Below, piece by piece: positions 41,130 to 52,300 of a stretch of 64,000 bases of DNA; positions within the stretch are counted from its first letter, which is position 1; every line of letters starts with the position of its first letter. Position numbers and translations under genes: made by a program. The notes under the pieces were generated by a model. That model had not been told where the DNA came from, ran no database searches, and worked only from the letters and a program-made list of their open reading frames with translations. This DNA is from Endomychus coccineus (Eukaryota > Arthropoda > Insecta > Coleoptera > Endomychidae): assembly GCA_958510875.1 (NCBI GenBank), contig OY294068.1:201797997-201861996 (forward strand), given 5' to 3'.

Positions 41130-43342
41130 CAGGGTGTTCCATCTCAGACGAGCCACCCCGTATATTTCTTATCCCATAGTGAGTGGAAAAATCTCCCGAA
41201 ACACGTCGAATGATTCTGTTTGGGGGACATCTTTTGACGTATATTTGAGGCTTGAACAAGCAACCCCCTAATAGGGGTCGCTTCAACCCCTCAAAATTGA
41301 ATAGGAGAGAGGGGTTGAGTTTTACGTTATTTGAAAGGTCTTGGAAGCCTCTTTACAACGATGTATGGAAAACGTAAATTTGATGAACCGTTTTCGCCAA
41401 AAATTAATTTTGTTGCTCGAATGCGCCACCTTGAATATTTTGGTTATTTGTACAATGTACAAGCTCATTTTTATTAACCCTTTTTTACAAACTTAAACAA
41501 TCTTCAAAAAATCACATTCGTAAAGAAATTGTGTTGTCATGCTTACAATGAAAAAAATTAAATCTGCGTGTTTAAATCAAATGTTCAAATTGTCCTCCAT
41601 TGACTCCCATACAATAATACATTCTCTCAAACTAATAAATAAAAAAACAGCAGAACATTTCCTTATGTTGCCTTCATTTTTTGTTCTTAGAAGGTGTTTA
41701 TCTGGTTTTAACGTTTCTTCGATCATTTCATGATTTTAATCAATCTGTTGAGTAACTTTGCTGATTTGTTTAAAATTTCAAAAAATATGGTGTACAAATT
41801 GCAAGAACGTGTTGAGCTGGTTAGCCTTTATTACCAAAATCAAAATTATGCCCGAGCGGCTGCAAGGATATTTAACGAAAACCGTCCTGAACGTAGCGTT
41901 CGCCATAAATACGTGATGGAATTGATTTCAAAATTTGTGGAGACGAATTCAGTAATGGATAAAAAAAGTGCACCCATTGGAATTGTTAATGATGAAGGAG
42001 CAGCTGTGGCGGTATTGGGACATGCCCAACTTATGCCAAACACGCAATCTGTACGACAACTTTCTTCCGGTATTAGCTAATACAACGTTTTCAGAATTTC
42101 ACATAAACACAAGTTCCATCCGTACAAAATTAAATTAATTCATGAATTAAATGATGATGATTGGGATCGAAGGCAAGAGTTTTGCGAAATTATGGTCAAG
42201 AGTATCAACAATAACCCAAATTTCTTGTACAACGTTTGCTTTTCTGACGAATGCACTTTTTTTCTTAATGGAAAACATCTGGAAAAGCTAAACGTTTGGG
42301 TAGGAATTTTGGGAGACCACCTAATTGGACCTCTGTTTATTCCTGGTAATTTAAATGGCGAAATTTATCTTGAAATGTTGGAAAATGCGATTGATCCGTT
42401 AATAACTGAACAATTAGAAAACGATCCTCTACTACTTGAACAACAATTGCATTTCCAACAAGACGGAGCTTCTCCTCACTATACAATACCTCAATTTGCA
42501 ATACCCCGGTCGTTGGATTGGAAGAAGAGGTCCTATGGAGTGGCCTGCCCGATCTCCCGACCTGAACTCTTTGGACTTCTTCTTGTAGGGACATCTTAAG
42601 TCCAAGATTTTTGTTACTCAGGCTGCAAATTTGGACGAACTACGCCAACGAATTGTAAATGAGTGTCGTCAAATAACTCCAATTATGCTGAACCATTTGG
42701 AGACGGTTTTCAGTCAAGATTGTATTATTGTATGGAAGTCAATGGAGGACAATTTGAACATTTGATTTAAACACGCAGATTTAATTTTTTCATTGTAAGC
42801 ATGACAACACAATTGAAATTTTAAACAAATCAGCAAAGTAGTAACTCAACAGATTGATTAAAATCATGAAATGATCGAAGAAACGTTAAAACCAGATAAA
42901 CACCTTCTAAGAACAAAAAATGAAGGCAACATAAGGAAATGTGTTGCTGTTTTTTTTATTTATTAGTTTGAGAGAATGCATTATTGTATGGAAGTTAATG
43001 GAGGACAATTTGAACATTTGATTTAAACACGCAGATTTAATTTTTTTCATTGTAAGCATGACAACACAATTCAATTTTTGTACGAATGTGATTTTTTGAA
43101 GATTCTTTAAGTTTGTAAAAAGGGCTTAATAAAAATGAGCTTGTACATTGTACAAATAACCAAAATATTCAAGGTGGCGCATTCGAGCAACAAAATTAAT
43201 TTTTGAAGCGCCCCCTATTAGGGGGTTGCTCGTTCAAGCCTCAAATATACGTCAAAGATGTCCCCCAAACAAAATCATTCGACGTGTTTCGGGAGATTTT
43301 TCCACTCACTATGGGATGGCTCGTCTGAGATGGAACACCTTG
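41130..43342 (+). mobile_element. Tc1/mariner-superfamily transposon with long terminal inverted repeats
   Basis: 2,213 bp flanked by TA (41128-41129 and 43343-43344). Both ends read CAGGGTGTTCCATCTCAGAC or a close variant on the inward strand. Inverted homology continues inward to about 41775 on the left and 42830 on the right, interrupted by small indels (the right arm lacks about 115 bp, the left has an 18-bp insertion). Between lies a broken transposase in + orientation: MVYKLQERVELVSLYYQN (helix-turn-helix), NVCFSDECTFFLNG, LHFQQDGASPHYT, then frame-shifted DFFL(V)G and a C-terminal LNHLETVFSQD. The acidic DD-type triad is recognisable but interrupted, so it is not autonomous. Confidence 0.85.
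41730..42766 (+). pseudogene. Broken Tc1/mariner-type transposase
   Basis: Open pieces are 41788-42080 (DNA-binding half, ending early after QSVRQLSSGIS) and 42120-42599 (catalytic half with FSDECTFFLNG and FQQDGASPHYT). A frame change near 42510-42590 disrupts the PDLNSLDFFLWG-type motif. The tail continues as NLDELRQRIVNECRQITP up to about 42766. At least two frameshifts or stops are needed to explain it. Confidence 0.75.
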
Positions 43343-43450
43343 TATAAAAGAAACGCAACGTATTCTGGTAATATTCAAGATAATACGAAAAAATAACAAT
43401 TTATTTGTTTAAATGAAACATAAATTATGGAAAATGTAATTTTTTTATAT

Positions 43451-44753
43451 TCAGAGTCCCACTAATTTCCTGCCAACGCTACTGAAATTGTCAGATATAT
43501 TTTTACCAGCTTGTTTCACCAGCTCCACTGGAATCTGAAAAATAAATAATATATATCACTATTAGAGAATGAAAATTATCATTTTTAATCAAAGAGTAGT
43601 CCATACTAATGAACTTTTGATGCACTATTTTCTACTGAATGGTAGTGGACCACCGTGGTTAAGTAAACCATGGCCGGTGGGAAGATAAAATGAGACGTTA
43701 CTACAATTATTTTCACGCCTTAGCAAGCTTATGTGCATCTTAACGATAGTTCCCGAGAATATTTCAATTTGTTGATTTTTTATACATCTAGTGCTGAATT
43801 TAAATCGATTTCTCTCGGTTATTAATCATCACTTCATATCGCTTTCTCATCTAAAGCTATCTATGCAATGAATGAAGATCTGCTAAGAATTTTCAAATGG
43901 TAGCCTGATAATTTAGTACAGTATTGAACTGCATCAACCAAAACTCAAGCTTTTATTTTCTCCAAGAACGATTCGACAATCCCTAATATGATGATATCAG
44001 GTACAACTATTCCTATGAAGTCATCCATATCCACGTCACTAACAAAACCTTCTCATGAACAATCATGTGATTGCCATTGCGAAAACCGCTCCACAAAACT
44101 TGATTTTCTTTTCCGTTCAAAGACACCAGCAGCTCTATAATTGCTATTTATTGTCGCCAACAACATCCAAGCTATTCTCAATGCAATTAAAAGCGAATAA
44201 TTAATTAACAATAAACTAATTGATTTATTTTTGAAAACCAGGTAAAACCCAACTAGCTATGTCCTAGGGAGTATTGTTCAAATTTGTTCTCTCCAAATTA
44301 CCTCAACTGCAGTATTCACAATGTTTGAAAGATGCTCTAGACCTGAAACAACGTATGTACCCACGCTTCTGAATTTATCTCCATCGTTTCCGTATTTTTC
44401 TTCCTCCGATATCGTATCCACTATGGGTTTAGGATGATAAATGTGTGCTACGACTTGCTGCGCCTTGCTGTAAGCTGAATCTTTCTTGCTGAAGAACGAT
44501 TCTTGCTCTGGCGCTGAATATGTCCTTCCTGAATCCGGAAACTCTGGGAATATATTCAGGGACTGCAACAAAAAATTTGTTAGTAGCTGCTAAGAATAAA
44601 TGGAAAATTGTTACTCACTTTCGAATTTAATAACTGTTCTACCTTATCACTAGCAGATAGAGGTAGATACGCCAAATTTGTCATCATATTGTCAATGGGT
44701 AACGAATTTACTAGAGTCAAACATGCTGCTACAAAGATGAAAACAGTTTCCAT
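43451..44753 (-). CDS. Small secreted protein, 159 aa, function unknown
   Basis: Three exons on the minus strand: 44753-44619 (45 codons), 44562-44302 (87 codons) and 43534-43451 (27 codons plus TGA). All borders are AG/GT and in phase 0. It begins METVFIFVAACLTLVNS, a clear signal peptide. The mature part is LPIDNMMTNLAYLPLS... and carries a Lys/Glu-rich middle (SEEEKYGNDGDKFR). The C-terminal half looks amphipathic and helical (GTYVVSGLEHLSNIVNTAVE, ELVKQAGKNISDNFSSVG). The mature part seems to lack Cys. I recognise no family. The stop lies only about 110 nt from the end of the mariner-type element at 41130-43342. A minus-strand AATAAA lies at 43400-43405. Confidence 0.72.
43900..44135 (+). 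pseudogene. Jockey-like LINE 3' fragment
   Basis: Shares with 48640-49060 and 62990-63350 the run MKSSIS, then HEQSCDCHCENRSTKLDFLF (connector after the RT). Same orientation as the other two copies. Lies in the last intron of the small secreted-protein gene. Confidence 0.5.
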
Positions 44754-44869
44754 TGTCTGTAAAAGAATGTTCTAATGTTTTAAAATACTATCGCATCAAT
44801 AAACGAACAAAAGCACTATATTGATATCCATAGCAGCCTAAAACAGAAATTGATAATCAGCTTCCTTTT

Positions 44870-45010
44870 CTTGAAATTACAGTTTACTCTGATGATGGCT
44901 ACTTGATAGCCAGTAGGTCCTCAGTACTTCAAAAGTATTTTCAGTGGATAAAGTTGAATATTTTCTATTTATACTCTCGGTAAGTGTTATCATGTCTTCT
45001 GAAATATTTT
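44870..45010 (+). repeat. Hammerhead-bearing terminal repeat of a Penelope-like element
   Basis: Contains ACTCTGATGATGGCTACTTG and GGTCCTCAGTACTT, then TTTTCAGTGGATAAAG, as at 47615-47715 and the 14585-14740 arms. It lies just upstream, in the same orientation, of a GIY-YIG remnant at 45410-45829, so the two may be one element. Confidence 0.6.
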
Positions 45011-45259
45011 GAATGTCTGCCTGAAACTGTTAATCACATAGACGCTTTAGTGATAATTGCGGCGGGCAAAATAAAAATAACTATATGTCTATATGATAAA
45101 GTTCTGGAGATACTTCGTGCAACATAGCCACATCAAAAGCGACGATCATCGATTTCTTGTTGCTGGGCATTTATACATGGAGTGTGACCAAGATTTCGCA
45201 CTGATAGAAGAATCTAAAACGAAGCTTACCAATATTTCCAACCCTAATGTATAGATGAG

Positions 45260-45850
45260 TGTTAGTCGGAAGTTCATTGTTGTTAAAATGTATCCTCAAG
45301 ACTTTAAGTCGGTATCTCCTATGGATAGTCACATGAAATCTAAGCAAGTGCAAATTGAGAAGTTGAGAAACTTCAGCAAATTGCGTCGGACAATATTTAA
45401 AACAAATCTATGATCAATAATTTAATTTCTAATCAAAAAAAGAAATTGGAACGTAGTCAACTAACCAAATCAGGGTCATTCCCTTCAAATACTTCAATAA
45501 AATTCAAAAGTTCCAATTATCATTCTTCGGTAATTAATAAATTCCATAGTTTGTTTTCTAAGTTTGCAATACAACCAGTTTGTAAATGTAAGAACGCACT
45601 GAAACAGCGTTCAGGCAACATTTTTGATAAAGATTGCGATTTCGACAGATCCGAGACTTACAAAATCAATTGTGAGTCTTGTTCGAAATGCGACGTGGAT
45701 CAATCTAGAAGGAACCTTCTAACTCGTTATAAGGAATATTATGCCCAGAAAAATAATAGTGAAAAAGCAGCGATAGCTGAACATATTTTGAATACAAGTC
45801 AGACCAATTCTCAAGAAAGTAACTTTTAAAACACAATGCAGACAAATATC
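45260..45850 (+). pseudogene. Penelope GIY-YIG nuclease remnant
   Basis: The 139-codon frame at 45410-45829 reads KFAIQPVCKCKNALKQRSGN, then YKINCESCSKCDVDQSRRNL and KAAIAEHILNTSQTN. This matches the C-terminal linker and GIY-YIG domain of Penelope proteins, but the catalytic Y-V-G is changed to C-D-V-D, so it is inactive. The RT domain is absent. Confidence 0.65.
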
Positions 45851-45888
45851 TAGGTAATTTAGAAGGGATGAAAATGTATTATATAAAA

Positions 45889-47512
45889 ACGTGTGGCACT
45901 CGGGGACTGCCGCGGTGAAGCTATTGCATAGCATTTTTTCTCAATTTATTCAATTATAATTATTTATTTATTTTTAATTTATGCAGTATTTTTTTTTCTT
46001 TGATATTAATTCAAGTTACACTTTTTGAGCGTGGTGACCGATAAGAAAACTGTTTTTTTCTTTTATTGAATAAATGAGAAGTTAATATCGTTTAAAATAT
46101 TTTACAATACATGTAGGTTATTCAGGAATTTGTTATCATTAAAACTATAGGTTTATGGTAACTGAAATAAGAGACATAAGTTTGAGACTTGATATCCTCT
46201 AAATATCTGGAAAATACCGCGTCAATGGTGGCCCCATATTTTGTTGTGGGTTCTTGTGGATCATTATTCATTTTCAAATTCAATTTTTCCGAAAGAAAAG
46301 TTGTCAACCGCTCTGATTTTTTATCAGCGAAGTTGATATTGAAATCGCCAGCCAAGATAAGTGGAACTTTATTACCATTTGTACCAAGTATTTTCGACCC
46401 TTCTTCAGTGTACTTCAGTAGAGGGCGATGAATAAAATGCTCTACCTCGTCCAATTTTGGATTCGGAGAAATGTAAATTGCTACCATGACTATGTGTAGG
46501 CCATTTCTAAGTTTGCATAAGCACGCACAAATATCTCCAGAAAATGAGCGCCTAACATTAACATCGCTAACGTGTGCAATATTTATTTCAATATTCGGAG
46601 TCATAATATTAGTTACATTATTATTATTTTGGTAAATAGCTACCCCACCTTTTGGAACAGTATCTCGTTTGAATTGAACAATACAATTGAAATTAGGTAT
46701 TTCAATCGGATTATCATGCGCCATGCAAGATTCGGTAAGAAGTAACACATTTGTTTGTCTCGTAACTGAATCTTGTAAATCGTATTTGTGACTATTTAGA
46801 CTTTGGCAATTGAGAGTCATTATTGAAATGCCATTTCTATTACTAAGGAAATCTAAGACACTTTGAGCTGTCGTCTGAACACTATTTAAAGGCAGTCTTT
46901 TGAATTTTTGCAACAAAGATGCAGTCGATGCAGCTTGCGTTCGATTATTATAAAACTTGAATGTAGAATTATCGTTTTTTGTCGTGATATACAATTTTTC
47001 AATATTAGTCACCCGAGAGAGCGCAACATAAACGTGTTCCTGTTATTTTTCGTTACGGAATTTCTTGATTCGGTCTTCGCGCTCAAAGCCCGCGATTAAA
47101 GCTATATGCAATATATGCAATAGCTTAATAGAAACAGGTACTCTCAGGTCTCTGCTACGCGCGTCTAACGTATAAACTCTAACTGACGCGTAGCGAGCTC
47201 CTAGAGGCATATGTCAAAATGATTTCGTTCGTAGCTAATTACATAGGACGTCTGGAGTTCATGCAATTATGTTTTTAGATAATTCGAACCTTCTTATTTC
47301 GATAGGCCACGTGAAAATCCCGGAGTCTAAAGCGCTAGAGTGTTATAACATTCGTATAAAATAGCGAAATTTCTCACTTTTAGAAACTTCAAATTAATTA
47401 ATTAATTTGACACATGTTAGGTGTTTAGGTCTTACATTATTTTTCGTTACGGAATTTCTTGATTCGGTCGCCGCGCTCGAAGCCCGCGGTAAAAGCTATA
47501 TGCAATAGCTTA
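45889..47512 (-). mobile_element. Short Helentron-type element, copy 2
   Basis: Same architecture and both ends as the copy at 5692-7295, on the minus strand and closely similar in sequence. The endonuclease reading frame is open for 296 codons from the Met at 47012 to 46122. It keeps NCQSLNSHKYDLQ, TESCMAHDNP, ILAGDFNINF and ATIDAVFSRYLED, so the predicted nuclease fold is uninterrupted. In frame upstream is only YVALSRV (helicase motif VI), then a stop. The remaining Rep/helicase is absent, as in copy 1, so this is a shared deletion form rather than independent decay. Confidence 0.78.
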
Positions 47513-47599
47513 AAAGCAATTTATTAAATTTCAATTTATCTCCAGCTGAGGGTAATTCCTTGTTTATTTTATTATACCCAAATAGTATTCAAGCAGGCA

Positions 47600-47720
47600 C
47601 ATTTTGATTTATAATCTACTTTACTCTGAAGATGGCTACTTGGTAGACAAAAGGTCCTCAGTACTTTATTTTTAGTGGATAAGGGTGATTATTTCTTATC
47701 AATAGTGTACAGTCTTGTTT
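47600..47720 (+). repeat. Hammerhead-like terminal repeat, solo
   Basis: TTTACTCTGAAGATGGCTAC and AAAGGTCCTCAGTACTTT, then TTTAGTGGATAAGGGTG, the same as the terminal repeat at 44870. One core base is changed (CTGAAGA for CTGATGA). Confidence 0.55.
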
Positions 47721-48635
47721 ATTCCATCCATCAAAATAATTATTCACTAATTATTATTGCTTAAAGCAAGAAATAAATGTGTAAATTCATATAAGTGAAT
47801 CACCTGAGTAATCCCATCAGCCAAAATACTGGGTTATCTAATTTTCCAATATCTATGACAGTTACGTTATTAATATATCTCTACTTACCTTTCTACGAAG
47901 AAGTAGATATTAGAAGCACTGGTATTGTGTATGAGCTACTGTCTTTCACATATAGAATATCTTTTCACTTTGACATCGAGCGGTTATCTTCTGAATAACG
48001 TAATTGCTATACCTGCTTGCTAAGTAACTTATCAAGAACTTTCTCTAAACTAATCCCTTCTTCCACTATATGTTGAGAAATGTCTCAGTATTCAACACGA
48101 CTCTCGGAATATGTTCCATCGCAATCAAATTCATAATCTATCCATTAATTATTGGTTCTTTTTAAAAATACTCAATATATTCCAATTACTATTTTAATTG
48201 CATATTTCTTTGGATGAAAGTGACTTTATTGTCTTATTTTGAAACGTGATGAATATATCCCCTTTTTTCATGTAGTACTATTATGTACCACTTATACAGG
48301 ATCAATTAAACATAAATAACTCCTACAATTATCTTTCCATATTAATAATGTAGAAATATATATCCTAGAAATCATTGAATGAGAGAATTATCAACTGTTG
48401 CGTAGAGTAGATTATTTCTAGCAAGCATTAAAAACTTAATTCAATTAAATATAAACGATGCATATTTATTCAATGAATCAATCAATGAATATATTTACTT
48501 GTTCCATCATACAGAAATAAATCTGATAAGGTTGTTGATCGTGTCATAACATAAAGTACAATATAAAATTAAAAATCTGAAAATAGTATTTAAAGTTCCT
48601 GGAAATCCCTGAAAAACAATATAAAAACTACAAAT
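47720..48635. other. Intergenic DNA, nothing recognised
   Basis: The frame at 47795-47998 is hydrophobic in part but lacks splice partners or family motifs. The rest is AT-rich. Confidence 0.35.
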
Positions 48636-48639
48636 TAAG

Positions 48640-49070
48640 ATGACTATAATCACTGGAAATCCAAAAACTTTTGCACCACCGAACGACCGGAGGCGTCAGA
48701 TCTTCCAGAATCTCATACTACCCAATATGATCATATCCGGTGAACTATTCCTATGGAGGCTTCCATATCCATGGTCGGTACCACCACCAACAGCACCCTC
48801 TCGTCCGGCGATCATGTTAGGTCAATTGTGAAAACCGTTCCACGAAAACGAAGTTTTCTAAACCGTGCCCAGCAGCTCCTCATAATCTACAAAGTACAGA
48901 TGCGAACTGTTCTAGAGTACTGTAAACAAGTTTTGTAGTTCGTCTCCCAAACATACGCTGAAGCTCTTAGAATCTATTCAGAGCTACTCATCTGAATACT
49001 CTTACGAATTCATTGACCACTCTAGGAAATCGTAGATATTACACGAGGAGACTGAAACGTAAGTGAAGAC
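48640..49070 (+). pseudogene. Jockey-like LINE 3' fragment
   Basis: SISMVGTTTNSTLSSGDHVR, VKTVPRKRSFLNRAQQLLII, YKVQMRTVLEYCKQVL: the region after the RT palm of jockey-type LINEs, broken by stops. Lies downstream of the odorant receptor stop. Confidence 0.6.
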
Positions 49071-49361
49071 GAGAATCTGTTCTAACTGACTCATTCATTT
49101 TACTAATTGCCAAAAGGCAAACATATTTTTATAAATAGAAACACTACTTTTAAATTTATATCCTCTAATAATACAAGTTGCGAGTAAATGAATATAGGAA
49201 TCTGTCATAATCTATAGTAAACACTAAACAAATATTGTTAGATCTTAATAAAGGTGAATTCTGTGTCTTCAAATTGGTGTGGTATTATGTGCTTCAGTGA
49301 TATTCATCTCAAGTTTTCGTTCCTAAGGTATATTGGATCAGTAGAAGTGATATTTCCACTT

Positions 49362-52300
49362 CTAATGGGTTTGCATTTGTTTTAAAACAGTAAAATAGGA
49401 CCAAGACATTCGTATAATCTAAAAAACATACATAACAAGACGTATTAACAGCGATCCAGTCTAGATAAAAAGAAATGCTTCATTATTAAAATATTCCAAA
49501 TTTAGACTTAAGCTGAGATTCCTTAAATATTCAATAATTTATGATCATTCGTTTAAACAGTAATGAAAGAAACATTCACACTAGTGATAAAATGGAACTT
49601 GCCTTCAAAAAAGCTTCAACGGATAGATGAAAAAATCCTAATGCAAACATTTGTATGGGCTTCTGAGTTCGATGTATGAAATACGTTAGATTCTTTTTAT
49701 AACGAACAGGAGCATCTACCCAATCTGATTTATATGCGGCAAGCGGAATAGCTTCACTCTGAAAGAAACGTTTCGTCATCTTCATTCGATCTTTTCAATA
49801 GGTTATTGAAAGCTAGAGCTGGAGCTATACATCACCTTGACCATCATTTCATTACCCATCCAACAGTAATTAGCTAATTGTGTTGTCACGCCCATCAAAT
49901 ACGTTATATAGCATACGAATTCTTGACCCATGAATTTCACCTAAAATGAAAAATAGTTTGTTTCTTATATCTTTGAATGCCAACCCCAACGCTTTTGCTA
50001 TACTGATCGTTCCTCGTAACATAATAATGATTCTCGACCCAGGTATGAATTATATGTACATTCTTGGGAAATAGGTCATATAAATATATATGTCAAATAT
50101 ATTTTCGTTGTTTTTGTTTGACATATGTGTTAATGTGACCTATTTCGTAAGAATTCACATATAGTTCCTCGTAACTTATATACTCGTTACCAGTCAAGCC
50201 TATATTCTCTGTCTTCCTTCTACAAGTATGGAATTTAACTTTCTAACTACGTGTGTCGAATTAAAAATACTCTCTTTCAGCAAAAATTATCCTATCATAA
50301 ACAATAATCACTAACAAATCATCGCTCATATTCCAGAAAATTTGTTCAAACGAGCTAATATTTTCCATAGTTATAGATTTTCTGATCATTCATTTTGTGT
50401 TTTCAGTGAAGAAAAACAATTCACGGGATCCGTTCACAATTAAATTCCAGACATTACATTACCAGGATAGATCATTATTTTATAATACAATATTTTGTCC
50501 TTTAGAAGATACCGCATGAATCTTTGGCTATTAGCGGTAGTTCATTATAGTTAAATCCTCGAAAACGTAATTCCAAAAATGAAAAAAGTGTAAATTCTCT
50601 GTTCTGAGTGTGTGACAGTTCGATTTTAGGTTTGTCTTTTTTTCGAAGATACTGGTGTTATTGTCATCTCAAAACTTTACGTTCATGGATTCCTTATGCT
50701 TATAGCTACGAAAACAATGCGTAAATATAAAAAATTGTCATTTTCAAGAGGACATCCCAAGGCCCCCAAGACTTAGCTTGCCATTTTTCTTATGACTTGC
50801 ATCTTAAATGCTTTTTGATTATAGTTTATATACTGCTCTTTCTGAGATCTTACTGAACAAATTTCAGCGGTCATCCCAAGTTGCTGGAATTTTCGATTTT
50901 TGAAAGATTTCATAACGGGTAACTTACAAGAAACATCCTGTATCTGAATCCCCTTGTGAACTGTACCCTGATACGTTCCGTTTAAGAACTCAACGTCAAT
51001 TTGAAAAATATCTCGTTGTGTGTAAATAATCAATCTCGTATAATTAAGGGAAATACTTACGACACTAATTTGATATAAAGTTATGCATAAGGATGGTATA
51101 CAAGCAACATATTCTGAAAATGAAACGGTGCTGAGTATTTCCTGTGATTTTTTAGAGAATCTGCAACAACAAGATCATTTTTAGATTCTAGGAAACAAAA
51201 GTCGAAACTGTTTTGACATTGTTATTATAATCAAATAGTATAGCAGGCTCAAAAGTATATAAAAGAAGTATGTACAAAAATCCTAGTGGCTGAGGAGTGG
51301 ATGGTAAATAGGACCATGTAATGGAATAATAATTGAATTATCTTCAGCATACCCTTGATTGGGTAACTTCGGACGATTTCTCTAGTTGTTAAATTGTTCA
51401 CATGTTATATCAACAAGTCATATAAAGAGGTTAACATAATATGCGCAGTAGAAAATCATCATTTCCAATACTGCTGATTCGGCAAGGTTACATCAATATG
51501 ATTTTATGATACATCCATTCCAACATCGATCTGAATGAGTGTTATGGAAGGAAGTAACAACAAGGGATGTAATCTCTAGGAAGAAGAAGTATTTATAGAT
51601 TGAAATATTATCAATCATTTGATTATAAACCAGTTATCTATATATTTAAGTGATGACCGATAAATCCATATAACGTTGGATGATATAATTCCACCCTATC
51701 ATAACCAAATTCATTCACGAATCTCTAGAACCTGACACTTTCAATATGAAAGAAGCGGATGTGTATGTAACACTTCTCAGAAACATATTTAGAAAAATTA
51801 AAAGTTAAAAAAATATTTTAAAGTGTACTGTAAGAAGAAAAAATAATTGTTTTGCTATATATGAGACGTAAGTTATTCTGTTCACATATCAGTAAATGAC
51901 ATAATCAAGAGCTTTTCGTATGAAAAACCTATTTTTTTTCACTTCGAAGTGAATACGAATGACTTGTAGTGATATATTCTGTTCATTTTAATAAGGGCTT
52001 CGCGTCTACCTGAATCAAGCAGTTTTCAACATAAAACTCCTGGTTACCTCGTACTGATAGCACACCGGAAGTTGAGAAGGCTGCCCTACACGGAATCGAG
52101 AAACTAGTACGCGAAAAATCAGCAGTGCTTTGAATATCAGCCAAAAAAATGGTATGGGAAATTTTAAGAGATAATTTGTTGTAGCTGTACCATCTACATA
52201 GAGTTCAGGCACTTATTCCACGAGATTTTTCATTTCGCATGGAATTTTTTCAATGGTTTTTCGAAAAGTTACAGAAAATCATCAATTCGAATCACAAATT

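Noticed and set aside
47795..47998. 67-codon plus frame with hydrophobic stretch as a gene
   Set aside because: No splice partners, no family similarity, and AT-rich context typical of chance frames.
48580..48620. Possible last odorant receptor exon after TTTTTCAG on the minus strand
   Set aside because: The translation (GFPGTLNTIF) does not resemble OR C-termini, whereas 49418-49362 gives the typical short C-terminal exon in the right phase.
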